DNA of 64,000 nt, taken from Pollutimonas sp035515055. GTDB taxonomy: Bacteria; Pseudomonadota; Gammaproteobacteria; Burkholderiales; Burkholderiaceae_B. The position numbers were made by a program, and so were the translations under genes. Each line of letters opens with the position of its first letter. Positions within the stretch are counted from its first letter, which is position 1. This document shows, piece by piece, positions 40,942 through 49,319 of the stretch. The notes under the pieces are model-generated. The model worked only from the letters and a program-made list of their open reading frames with translations. It made no database searches and was not told the DNA's origin. The stretch is taken from NCBI GenBank assembly GCA_035515055.1, contig DATJBV010000037.1, forward strand, positions 69,303 through 133,302. The letters are read 5' to 3'.

Positions 40942-41504
40942 CTATGGTATTTATTCCTTCCCGGCGCCGGTTTCTATCTTGCACGGCCAGCATGACGCTA
41001 GCTGGAGCCGGCGCCCCTGTCGCCATGGCACGCTCCGTCGTCTCGACGCAGCCGCGTCATTTGGCCTTCGACCACACCCACACGCGCGAACACGTATCGC
41101 TGGTCTACGCCTCTACTGCGGGCCACTATGTGGACAAGGCACTCTCACGCCTTAATTATTTCCTACGCGATCACTATACGAACGAAGTGGGCGTCATGGA
41201 CCCACAGTTATTCGACATTCTGCACCGTATTAGCCATAGCTTGTCCACACGGCGCGCATTCCAGGTAATTTCCGGCTATCGGGGTCCCGCAACCAATGAA
41301 CGCCTGCGCACCACGCGCGCAGGAGGAGTGGCCAAGCGCAGCCTGCACATGGACGGCAAAGCCATTGACATTCGGCTGCCGGGCGTCCCTTTAGCCGAAC
41401 TGCGCGATGCGGCGTTATCGTTGCGCGCGGGCGGCGTTGGTTTCTATCCCGGTCAGCAATTCATTCACGTCGACACAGGACGGGTGCGCAGTTGGGGTAG
41501 CTGA
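40938..41504 (+). CDS. DUF882/M15-family murein endopeptidase (MepK/YcbK-like)
   Basis: This 188-residue protein resembles YcbK (MepK), which cleaves 3-3 cross-links made by L,D-transpeptidases. It begins with a twin-arginine-type signal (SRRRFLSCTASMTLAGAG). The M15-like zinc residues lie in SGYRGPATNERL, KRSLHMDGKAIDI (HxxxxAxD) and FIHVDTG. It directly follows an L,D-transpeptidase gene with an ATGA overlap, so enzyme and counter-enzyme are coupled. It converges with phaB across seven bases. Confidence 0.88.
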   Translation: MTMVFIPSRRRFLSCTASMTLAGAGAPVAMARSVVSTQPRHLAFDHTHTREHVSLVYASTAGHYVDKALSRLNYFLRDHYTNEVGVMDPQLFDILHRISHSLSTRRAFQVISGYRGPATNERLRTTRAGGVAKRSLHMDGKAIDIRLPGVPLAELRDAALSLRAGGVGFYPGQQFIHVDTGRVRSWGS

Positions 41505-41511
41505 CCCTTAC

Positions 41512-42258
41512 TTAGTACATGTGCTGGCCGCCGTTCATGGCCACGTTAGACCCGGTCATGAAGGCCGCGGCATCGCTGCAGATAAATGCCACTAATGCGG
41601 CAATCTCGGACGGCTTGCCAAGCCTGCCTACAGGTATTTGGGAAATGATTTGGGACTCCAACACGTCTGTCGGCACTTGGGCGACCATTGCACTGTCCAG
41701 ATAACCCGGCGATATGGCGTTTACTGTCACCCCTTTGCGCGCCACTTCCAGTGCCAATGACCGGGTGAAGCCGTAGATGCCAGCTTTGGCCGCCGAATAA
41801 TTGCTCTGGCCGAACGCCCCTTTGCTGGCATTGACCGACGAAATATTGACGATGCGTCCCCAGCCGCGTTCCACCATGGCCTCGCAGAAGGGCTTGGTCA
41901 TGTTGAACATGGAATCCAGGTTGGTGTGTATGACTGTGTCCCAATTAAGTTTCGACAATTTTCGAAAACTTGCATCCCGCGTAATACCTGCATTGTTTAC
42001 AAGAATATCCACCTGGTTGCCGTCGCCGTGCAAACGCTGCGCGCACGCCATGCAAGATTCAAAATCGGCCACATCCACGGCATAGGCGGCGAAGTGATAG
42101 CCTTCCGTTACCTGGTCGGCAAGCCAAGCTGCCATATTCTGGTTGCCTGGGCTATGGGTCACCAAGACGTTGTAATGTGCGTCGTAAAGTTCGCGAGCGA
42201 TGGCCGTTCCCAGGGAGCCCATGCCTCCGGTCACAAGCGCCGTGCGTTGTTTCGTCAT
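41512..42258 (-). CDS. phaB: Acetoacetyl-CoA reductase
   Basis: This 248-residue short-chain dehydrogenase reduces acetoacetyl-CoA to (R)-3-hydroxybutyryl-CoA with NADPH, the step before polymerisation. It has the nucleotide loop VTGGMGSLGTAIAREL, the NNAG motif, and the catalytic Ser, Tyr and Lys in NISSVNASKGAFGQSNYSAAKAG. The FGQSNYSAAKAG sequence is typical of PhaB. It lies nine bases downstream of phaC. FabG-type reductases are the alternative, but the context settles it. Confidence 0.94.
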   Translation of the reverse strand: MTKQRTALVTGGMGSLGTAIARELYDAHYNVLVTHSPGNQNMAAWLADQVTEGYHFAAYAVDVADFESCMACAQRLHGDGNQVDILVNNAGITRDASFRKLSKLNWDTVIHTNLDSMFNMTKPFCEAMVERGWGRIVNISSVNASKGAFGQSNYSAAKAGIYGFTRSLALEVARKGVTVNAISPGYLDSAMVAQVPTDVLESQIISQIPVGRLGKPSEIAALVAFICSDAAAFMTGSNVAMNGGQHMY

Positions 42259-42267
42259 TTTTTTCCT

Positions 42268-43965
42268 TTATTTTTCGAATATATAAGTGCCAGGAGCGGA
42301 ATCGATGACCGGATAGCCGCGTTTTCTATTTCCCATGGAAGGGTGAGCAACAGGCGCGCCTGAGTGCCGGCCCAGCCAATCCCGCCAGGCCGGCCACCAC
42401 GATCCCGGATGTTGTGCGGCCGTCTGCAACCACTCGTCGGGGCCCAGGTAGGGATCGCCGACCGCCCTGGTATGGCACTTATAGTGCCTGTTTGGATGGC
42501 CGGGTTCGCTTACTACGCCAGCATTGTGGCCGCCGCTGGTAAGCGCAAATGTCAGTTCGGCAGAGGTGAGCAGGTGCAGCTTGAAAACAGAGCGCCAAGG
42601 AGCAACATGATCACTCTCCGTGCCCAGGCAAAAAATCGGCACACGAACATCGGTGAGGGCAACAGGTCTTCCATTGACGGGATAGCGGCCTTGAGCAAGG
42701 TCGTTGTCCAGGAATAGCCTCCGCAAATACTGCGAGTGCATCCGTGCAGGCATCCGCGTGGCGTCCGCATTCCAGGCCATCAACTCGTTTATCGGGGGCC
42801 GCTCGCCCATCAGGTAGGTGTCTATCATGTAGGACCAGACCAGGTAGTCGGAGCGCAGCAATTGGAACGCGCCCGCCATTTGGTCGGCGGTCAGATAACC
42901 GGTGTCGGCCATTTGTGCCTCGAGCATTGCCACTTGGCTTGCGTCGATGAATAGCGACAGGTCGCCAGGCTCGCTGAAGTCGGACTGCGCGGCAAGCAGT
43001 GATATAGACGCCAGCCTGTCGTCGCCATCGCGTGCCATGGTTGCGGCCGCAATACAAAGCAACGTGCCCCCCAGGCAGTACCCCGTCGCATGCACCTTTT
43101 GGGCGGGGACAATTGCGTTGACGGCATCGAGCGCGGCCCGCACCCCAAACGATACGTAATCGTCCATGCCAAGGTCGCGTTCTTCATGCCCGGGATTCTT
43201 CCACGAGACGCAGAATACGGTGTGGCCCCGGCCAACCAGGTACTTGATCAGCGAGTTCTGAGGCGACAGATCGAGAATGTAGTACTTCATGATCCACGCC
43301 GGGAAGATCAGGATGGGCTCGGGGTGTGCCTTGTCTGTTGTCGGCGAGTATTGAATAAGCTCCATGAGCTTGTTCTTGAAGACCACCTTGCCGGGCGTGA
43401 TGGCAACGTCGCGGCCGGGCATGAATTGGTCAAAGCGCGGGTCGGCGGCGCCCGTCAACCGCCTCCCAAGGTCCTGGACCATATTTTGCATGCCGCGCAC
43501 AAGGTTTGCGCCATGCTCCCTGCGTGTACGCTGAAGCACCTGCGGATTGGTGGCGGGAAAGTTGCGCGGGGAAATGCTAGCCAACCAGTGTTGCGCGGTA
43601 AAACCTACCACATCGGCGTGGTGCGGAGCGACCCCTCGCACCCCGTGGGTAGCCGCCTGCCACCACTGCTCGGTCAGCAGAAAAGACCGGCACCATATGT
43701 TGTAGGGCCACTGTTGCCATTCAGGATCGCCAAAACGCCAGTCGGATTGTGCTACCGGCACTGGCGCGGCGAGCGTTTGGCTCGCCGCCGTATGCAGCAG
43801 TTCCAACTGTTTGCCGGGCGCAGCGGCCAAGTGCGTTGCCCAATCGATATAGCTCAACAGCGCGATCGTGGGCGACATGGACGACGTAGCCCTTCCAATG
43901 GCGGCATGCAGGCGCTGGTCCAATTGCTCGGTGCTGCTCTTCGGCAGGAATGATGGGAGTTTCAC
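42268..43965 (-). CDS. phaC: Class I poly(3-hydroxyalkanoate) synthase
   Basis: This 565-residue enzyme polymerises (R)-3-hydroxybutyryl-CoA on the granule surface. The lipase-like box GYCLGG carries the catalytic Cys297, and the Asp and His partners are likely in LGTESDHVAPW and TSGGHNAGVV. The N-terminal PhaC domain (AQHWLASISPRNFPATNPQV) and the size fit class I enzymes, which work without a second subunit. No phaA, phaP or phaR is adjacent. The start overlaps the P-type ATPase stop by four bases. Confidence 0.96.
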   Translation of the reverse strand: MKLPSFLPKSSTEQLDQRLHAAIGRATSSMSPTIALLSYIDWATHLAAAPGKQLELLHTAASQTLAAPVPVAQSDWRFGDPEWQQWPYNIWCRSFLLTEQWWQAATHGVRGVAPHHADVVGFTAQHWLASISPRNFPATNPQVLQRTRREHGANLVRGMQNMVQDLGRRLTGAADPRFDQFMPGRDVAITPGKVVFKNKLMELIQYSPTTDKAHPEPILIFPAWIMKYYILDLSPQNSLIKYLVGRGHTVFCVSWKNPGHEERDLGMDDYVSFGVRAALDAVNAIVPAQKVHATGYCLGGTLLCIAAATMARDGDDRLASISLLAAQSDFSEPGDLSLFIDASQVAMLEAQMADTGYLTADQMAGAFQLLRSDYLVWSYMIDTYLMGERPPINELMAWNADATRMPARMHSQYLRRLFLDNDLAQGRYPVNGRPVALTDVRVPIFCLGTESDHVAPWRSVFKLHLLTSAELTFALTSGGHNAGVVSEPGHPNRHYKCHTRAVGDPYLGPDEWLQTAAQHPGSWWPAWRDWLGRHSGAPVAHPSMGNRKRGYPVIDSAPGTYIFEK

Positions 43966-46709
43966 GGTATGCCTTTACTTGGAAGAAGAACGGGATCGCG
44001 TTCCTGTATGCCCCTGACGACGGCTTTTTCGAGCTCCGCGGCCAGGAACACCAAAAAGGAGGCGGCGATGACTTTGGACCAGTCCATTGGACTTAAGCTG
44101 GACGAGCCGAAGATGCGTTGCATGAAAGACGCATGGGTGTATAAAACCTGTAAGACAATACTGGCGGCAATGGCGAACAGCACATAGCGGTTGCCGGTCA
44201 GGCCCTCAAGGCTGAGCACAGATTCAGTTATATAGCGGCTGCAGATTAAATAAAACATCTCGCTGAAAACAACCGTATTGACCGCCATGGTGCGCGCGGC
44301 GGAGAGGGAGGCGCCGTTGTCGATTTCCCAGAGAAACAAGGCCAGTGCCACACCCATCATGAGGAAAGAAACGTAAACAATTCGCCAGACAAAGAAGAGC
44401 GGAAACAGCGAGGCGGCGGGCGGACGCGGGCGACGCCGCATAATGTTGCGCTCGGCCGGCTCGAACGCCAGCGCAAGCCCAAGTGTGCTTGCGGTAGCCA
44501 TGTTGATCCACAATACTTGGACGGCGGTCAGGGGAAGAGTCAGCCCGAAGATAAGTGCGGCGATGATCAGCAGCGCTTCCCCTCCGTTGGTGGGCAGCAT
44601 GAACAGCATGAACTTCTTCACGTTGTCGTATACCGCCCGGCCTTCGCGAACCGCAACGACAATGGTGGCGAAGTTGTCGTCCGCCAGGATCAGGTCGGCG
44701 GCGTCCTTGGCGGCTTCTGTGCCTTTCAGGCCCATCGCCACTCCGACATCGGCGCGCTTGAGCGCGGGTGCGTCGTTGACGCCATCGCCGGTCATCGCCA
44801 CGGTGTGGCCGTTAAGCTGCAAGGCTTGGACCAGGCGCAACTTATGTTCGGGACTTGCGCGAGCGAAGATGTCCACATCGGACACCACGCGCTGCAATGT
44901 GCCTGTATCCATAAGCGCAATTTCGCTGCCCGTGAGACTGGGCTTGCCCATGCCTATCGAGAGTTGCGCCCCAATGGCTCGGGCTGTGTCGGCATGGTCA
45001 CCGGTGATCATTTTTACCGAAATACCCGCCGCGTGGCAATCCCGCACAGACCTGATGGCTTCTTCCCGTGGAAGATCGACGATGCCGACCAATGCCAGCA
45101 TGGTGAAGTGTCCGCCCAGGTCGGCGTCCGCCATCAACGGGCCATCCGGCTCCGCCGGCTTTTCGGCGATAGCCAGTAGGCGCAAGCCTCGTGCGGCTAA
45201 ATCGGTTGCCATCCGGCGCCAATAATCGACGTCCAGCGCGGCTGTTCCAGCAAGGTCGGACTGGCTGTCGCATAGTTCGAGTATGCGTTCAGGCGCGCCC
45301 TTGGCAAATATCCATGGACGTTCGTCGGGCCCGACGTGATGGGTCGCCATATAGCGGTTCACCGACTCGAAGGGCAGGGAGTCCACGCGCGGCCATGCGG
45401 AACTCAAGGCGTCCGGTGTCAGGCCGGCCTTATGGCCAAGCACGAGCAGCGCGCCTTCAGTGGGATCGCCCTCGACGAACCAATGTTCATCGGCTTTGCG
45501 CAGCGCGGCATCGTTGCATAGAACGCCCGCGCGGATGGCCTGGGCGAGCACAGGATCGCTGCCGGCGCCTATTTGTCTACCGTCGACGAAGAACGCGCCC
45601 GCCGGCATATAGCCCACACCGCTCACCTCGACGACACGGCCGGCGCAGACAATGCGCTCCACCGTCATTTCATTGCGGGTCAGCGTTCCCGTCTTGTCGG
45701 TGCAAATTACAGTGACCGATCCTAGCGTCTCCACCGCGGCAAGACGTCGTACGACCGCTTTTTGCCGTGCCATGCGTTGCACTCCCAGGGCAAGGGTGAC
45801 GGTCAGCACCACCGGCAGTCCTTCCGGGATAGCCGACGCGACCATGGCGACGACCATCATGAACATGTCGCTGGGCGGCAGGTCGCGAACCAGCGTTCCG
45901 AAAAGGAAGGTTAGAGCGCCCAAGGCCAGGATGACGAGCGCAAGCCAGTAGGAAAACTTGTTGATTTGCTGAATAAGAGGGGTCGCCGCCCTTTGGATGC
46001 CTGCCAGCATTCTATTTATTTGGCCGAGCTCGGTGGTGGCGCCGGTGGCGACAATGACGCCGCTCGCCTGTCCCTGGACGCAGACGGTGCCGGAAAAAGC
46101 CATGCATGACTGATCGGCCGGTGTGGCGTTGTTGGGCACCGGGGCAACGGATTTATCGACTGGCAAGGATTCGCCAGTGAGCGCCGCTTCGTCAATTCTG
46201 AGCTCTTTCGCCGCGATCAGCCGTAAATCGGCGGGCACCCGGTCGCCTGGATTCAAAACCACCACGTCGCCAGGGACCAGCGCCGCCGCCTTGATTTCGT
46301 ATCGGCGGCCGCCGCGTATGACCAGCGCATGGGGCGCAAGCATGGTTCGAATGGCGTCCAGCGCCGTCTCGGCTTTGCCTTCCTGAATAAATCCAATAAT
46401 GGCGTTGATCACAATGGCGGCGAGAAGCACGCCGGTATCGAGCCAATGTTCCAGGCTGGCAGTCACGACGGCCGCGCCCATCATGACATAGAGCAGGATA
46501 TTGTTGAACTGCCCGATGAGGCGCCGCAACGGCCCGCGGCGTTGTGCCGGCGCCAGTTCGTTGCGCCCATAGCGTTCGAGCCGCAGTCGGGCTTCGGTTT
46601 CGTCGAGTCCGGAGAGTCCGGACCCAAACTGCCGCAAGACGTCGTCCGCGCCGAGAGCGTGGAAAGGCCGCGTGCCTTCCGGCCGGGTTGTGCGAGGCAG
46701 AGGTTCCAT
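43962..46709 (-). CDS. Cation-translocating P-type ATPase (P2-type)
   Basis: This 915-residue inner-membrane pump has the layout of calcium-type P2 ATPases: actuator motif LTGESLPV, phosphorylated Asp338 in CTDKTGTLT, hinge TGDGVNDAPALKRADVGVAMG, and ten membrane segments. The M4 motif IPEGLP is that of Ca2+ pumps, but in M6 the segment WINMATASTLG has Ala where SERCA has the Ca2+ ligand Asp800, so the ion is uncertain. A longer frame to 46844 exists, but the FNR box and the predicted start site lie within it, which favours ATG 46709. It overlaps phaC by four bases. Confidence 0.88.
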   Translation of the reverse strand: MEPLPRTTRPEGTRPFHALGADDVLRQFGSGLSGLDETEARLRLERYGRNELAPAQRRGPLRRLIGQFNNILLYVMMGAAVVTASLEHWLDTGVLLAAIVINAIIGFIQEGKAETALDAIRTMLAPHALVIRGGRRYEIKAAALVPGDVVVLNPGDRVPADLRLIAAKELRIDEAALTGESLPVDKSVAPVPNNATPADQSCMAFSGTVCVQGQASGVIVATGATTELGQINRMLAGIQRAATPLIQQINKFSYWLALVILALGALTFLFGTLVRDLPPSDMFMMVVAMVASAIPEGLPVVLTVTLALGVQRMARQKAVVRRLAAVETLGSVTVICTDKTGTLTRNEMTVERIVCAGRVVEVSGVGYMPAGAFFVDGRQIGAGSDPVLAQAIRAGVLCNDAALRKADEHWFVEGDPTEGALLVLGHKAGLTPDALSSAWPRVDSLPFESVNRYMATHHVGPDERPWIFAKGAPERILELCDSQSDLAGTAALDVDYWRRMATDLAARGLRLLAIAEKPAEPDGPLMADADLGGHFTMLALVGIVDLPREEAIRSVRDCHAAGISVKMITGDHADTARAIGAQLSIGMGKPSLTGSEIALMDTGTLQRVVSDVDIFARASPEHKLRLVQALQLNGHTVAMTGDGVNDAPALKRADVGVAMGLKGTEAAKDAADLILADDNFATIVVAVREGRAVYDNVKKFMLFMLPTNGGEALLIIAALIFGLTLPLTAVQVLWINMATASTLGLALAFEPAERNIMRRRPRPPAASLFPLFFVWRIVYVSFLMMGVALALFLWEIDNGASLSAARTMAVNTVVFSEMFYLICSRYITESVLSLEGLTGNRYVLFAIAASIVLQVLYTHASFMQRIFGSSSLSPMDWSKVIAASFLVFLAAELEKAVVRGIQERDPVLLPSKGIP

Positions 46710-46774
46710 GGATTCCCGTAGAGGCTCGCCGGTTGCATCTTTTCCGGTGTCTGGGGTTGTAGCGTCAATCAAAC

Positions 46775-46780
46775 AAGATA
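46775..46780 (-). promoter_or_regulatory. Predicted -10 element of the FNR-dependent ATPase-phaC-phaB promoter
   Basis: TATCTT on the minus strand (46780-46775) falls exactly where the -10 of a class II FNR promoter should be if the box centre (46809.5) is at -41.5, which places the start at about 46768. The untranslated leader would be about 59 bases. Confidence 0.55.
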
Positions 46781-46802
46781 ATGGACAGAAACCCCACTTA
46801 AC

Positions 46803-46816
46803 TTGATCCCGATCAA
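46803..46816. promoter_or_regulatory. FNR/ANR-type binding site (anaerobox)
   Basis: TTGATCCCGATCAA matches the FNR/ANR consensus TTGAT-N4-ATCAA in all ten defined positions, inside a 16-bp inverted repeat (46802-46817). It sits in the 193-base gap between the leftward ATPase-phaC-phaB genes and the rightward permease-pta-ackA genes. Its centre is about 100 bases from one start codon and 93 from the other. Oxygen-responsive CRP/FNR proteins are the natural candidates to bind it. Confidence 0.82.
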
Positions 46817-46902
46817 GAGTAGGGCGTTTGTCATGGTGCCGCAACGTTGGACGGGACAGGTTCTATTTACTATGCCTCTTCATCTTGCGCCTTAACGCGC
46901 AC

Positions 46903-48315
46903 ATGCTCAACCCTCCGGAATCAGGCATAGTGGATTTATTTATTGTTCTTGCGGCATTGACGTTTCTGATGCTTGCCGCCTACCGCGGCTATAGCGTAAT
47001 TCTTTGCGCGCCGCTTGCGGCCATGGGTGCCGTATTTTTTACGGATCCGGCGGCGGTTGCCCCCGTGTTCTCGGGCGTCTTCATGGAACGGATGGTGGGC
47101 TTTGCCAAGCTGTACTTTCCGGTATTTTTGCTGGGCGCGGTATTCGGCAAATTAATAGAAATTTCCGGTTTTTCCCGAGCCATCGTTCAGGCCGTCATGC
47201 GGGTTATTGGTCCGCAACGAGCCATGCTGGCGATCGTCCTCGTATGTGCGCTGCTTACTTATGGCGGCGTCTCGCTCTTTGTGGTGGTGTTCGCGGTCTA
47301 TCCGTTTGCGGCCGAAATGTTCCGCCAGGCCGGTATTCCCAAGCGATTGATGCCGGCCACTATTGCGCTAGGCGCGTTTACTTTCACCATGACCGCCTTG
47401 CCGGGCACGCCCCAGATCCAGAACATAATCCCAACCACATTCTTCGATACGACATCCTGGGCCGCGCCGTGGCTGGGTGTCATAGGCAGCGTGCTTACGC
47501 TGACATTCGGCCTGGCATACCTGGAGTGGCGCCGCGTCGCGGCGCGCAACGAGGGTTACGGCACTGAATTGCTGAACGAACCGGCAGTCCCGGCAAACGA
47601 CGTTATCCATCACCCCGTTATCGCCTTGCTGCCCCTGGTTGTCGTCGGGCTGGCCAATTTATTGTTCTCCCGGTGGATACCCGCATGGTATCCGGCCGAT
47701 TACGCGGTCGTGTTGCCGGGCCTGGCTACGCCGGTGCCCGCCAATACTGAGCAGATGGCGGCAATATGGGCGGTCATGGCTGCATTGCTGGCCGGGATTC
47801 TCACTGTCATCATTTTTGCCTACCGCGACATCGTGGCGCAATTTGCCGAGGGCACGAAAAGCGCCGTATCGGGCGCGTTGCTGGCATCCATGAATACCGC
47901 TGCGGAGTATGGATTCGGCGGCGTCATCGCCGCGCTTCCCGGCTTCTTGCTGGTTTCGGAGGCGCTCAGGGCGATCCCGGATCCCCTGGTCGGCGAAGCC
48001 GTAGCCGTGACCGTGCTTGCCGGTATCACCGGATCCGCATCCGGCGGAATGAGCATCGCGCTGGCCGCCATGGCCGACACTTTCATCGAAGGAGCCCGTG
48101 CGGCGGGCATTCCCTTCGAGGTGCTCCATCGGATCGCCGCAATGGCCAGCGGCGGCATGGACACATTACCTCATAATGGTGCCGTCATTACGCTGCTTGC
48201 GGTCACCGGACTTTCGCACCGTCAGTCCTACGTTGATATATTCGCCATAACATTGATTTCAACGGCCATGGTATTTGCCGTGATAGCCACTTACTACCTT
48301 ACGGGCATTGTCTAG
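46903..48315 (+). CDS. GntP-family permease
   Basis: This 470-residue inner-membrane transporter has about 12 hydrophobic segments and family motifs GGVSLFVVVFAVYPFAAEMF and ALPGTPQIQNIIPTTFFDT. GntP-family members import gluconate or other organic acids with protons; some relatives beside polyhydroxybutyrate genes carry hydroxybutyrate. The neighbours here (phaC, phaB, pta, ackA) suggest a short-chain acid, but this is inference. The frame opens to a TTG at 46828; ATG 46903 gives a normal N-terminus (MLNPPESGIVDLFIVL). Confidence 0.88.
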   Translation: MLNPPESGIVDLFIVLAALTFLMLAAYRGYSVILCAPLAAMGAVFFTDPAAVAPVFSGVFMERMVGFAKLYFPVFLLGAVFGKLIEISGFSRAIVQAVMRVIGPQRAMLAIVLVCALLTYGGVSLFVVVFAVYPFAAEMFRQAGIPKRLMPATIALGAFTFTMTALPGTPQIQNIIPTTFFDTTSWAAPWLGVIGSVLTLTFGLAYLEWRRVAARNEGYGTELLNEPAVPANDVIHHPVIALLPLVVVGLANLLFSRWIPAWYPADYAVVLPGLATPVPANTEQMAAIWAVMAALLAGILTVIIFAYRDIVAQFAEGTKSAVSGALLASMNTAAEYGFGGVIAALPGFLLVSEALRAIPDPLVGEAVAVTVLAGITGSASGGMSIALAAMADTFIEGARAAGIPFEVLHRIAAMASGGMDTLPHNGAVITLLAVTGLSHRQSYVDIFAITLISTAMVFAVIATYYLTGIV

Positions 48316-48349
48316 GCTCGACCGACTCATTCAGTAACAAGGAACAAGC

Positions 48350-49285
48350 ATGACCGAATCCGCTCGCTATACCCGACTCATCGACGCCGCACGCGGGACG
48401 GCGGACCGGACTTGCGTGGTGGCGCATCCCTGCGATGAAACCTCGCTGGGCGCCGCGGTCGAAGCGGCTGAGCTGGGCATCTTCAAGCTAGTACTCGCCG
48501 GTCCTGAACGCCGGCTGCGTTCGCTCGCTCAGCAACTCGGCCTGAATCTGGATGCGGTCACGATCATCGATACACCGCATAGCCACGCATCGGCCGAGGC
48601 GGCCGTGGCCGAAGTGCAGGGCGGCAGGGCGTCGCTGCTGATGAAAGGCAGCCTTCACACCGACGAACTCATGTCCGCGGTGCTGAGCCATAACGGCGGA
48701 TTGCGAACCGCGCGGCGCATCAGTCATGTCTTCATCATGGACGTGCCCAGCTACCAGGAGCTGCTCTTCATCACGGACGCCGCCATCAACATTTTTCCCG
48801 ACCTCGAGACAAAAGCCGACATCATCCGTAATGTCATCGACCTGCATGTGGGCCTGGGCTTGGGCGCACCGCGCGTCGCTATCTTGTCGGCTGTCGAACA
48901 GGTAAGCGGCAAGATCCCCAGCACCATTGAGGCGGCCGCCCTGTGCAAGATGGCCGATCGCGGCCAGATCGAAGGCGGCATCATCGATGGTCCACTGGCG
49001 CTGGATAACGCCATCAGTCCCGAGGCGGCCCGCATGAAGGGCATACATTCAGAGGTGGCGGGGCGCGCTCAAGTATTGGTGGTGCCCGATATGGAGGCGG
49101 GCAATATGCTGGCCAAAAACCTGACGTTCCTCGCGGGGGCCAACGCCGCCGGTATCGTGTTGGGCGCGCGGGTGCCGATCATTCTTACCAGCCGGGCCGA
49201 TAGCGCCAGCGCCAGGCTTGCATCTTGCGCCGTCGCGGCGCTTTACGCCGACCATCGCGCGCGGATTTTGCCCGTTCCCGCCTGA
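48350..49285 (+). CDS. pta: Phosphate acetyl/butyryltransferase family protein
   Basis: This 311-residue enzyme transfers an acyl group between CoA and phosphate. It has the family motifs TCVVAHPCDETSLGAAVEAA, LLMKGSLHTDELMSAVL and NLTFLAGANAAGIVLGARVP. Many Burkholderiales relatives are annotated as bifunctional enoyl-CoA hydratase/phosphotransacetylase because they carry an N-terminal MaoC domain; here only the transferase domain is present. It is followed 34 bases later by ackA, so the pair probably converts acetyl-CoA to acetate and ATP or the reverse. Butyryl-CoA is a possible alternative substrate. Confidence 0.9.
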   Translation: MTESARYTRLIDAARGTADRTCVVAHPCDETSLGAAVEAAELGIFKLVLAGPERRLRSLAQQLGLNLDAVTIIDTPHSHASAEAAVAEVQGGRASLLMKGSLHTDELMSAVLSHNGGLRTARRISHVFIMDVPSYQELLFITDAAINIFPDLETKADIIRNVIDLHVGLGLGAPRVAILSAVEQVSGKIPSTIEAAALCKMADRGQIEGGIIDGPLALDNAISPEAARMKGIHSEVAGRAQVLVVPDMEAGNMLAKNLTFLAGANAAGIVLGARVPIILTSRADSASARLASCAVAALYADHRARILPVPA

Positions 49286-49319
49286 CGGACCCCATACTCA
49301 ACTTGGCCAGATATAACCA

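Noticed and set aside
46710..46844. N-terminal extension of the P-type ATPase to 46844
   Set aside because: The extension contains the FNR box and predicted start site, and P-type ATPases of this group do not need it. ATG 46709 is preferred.
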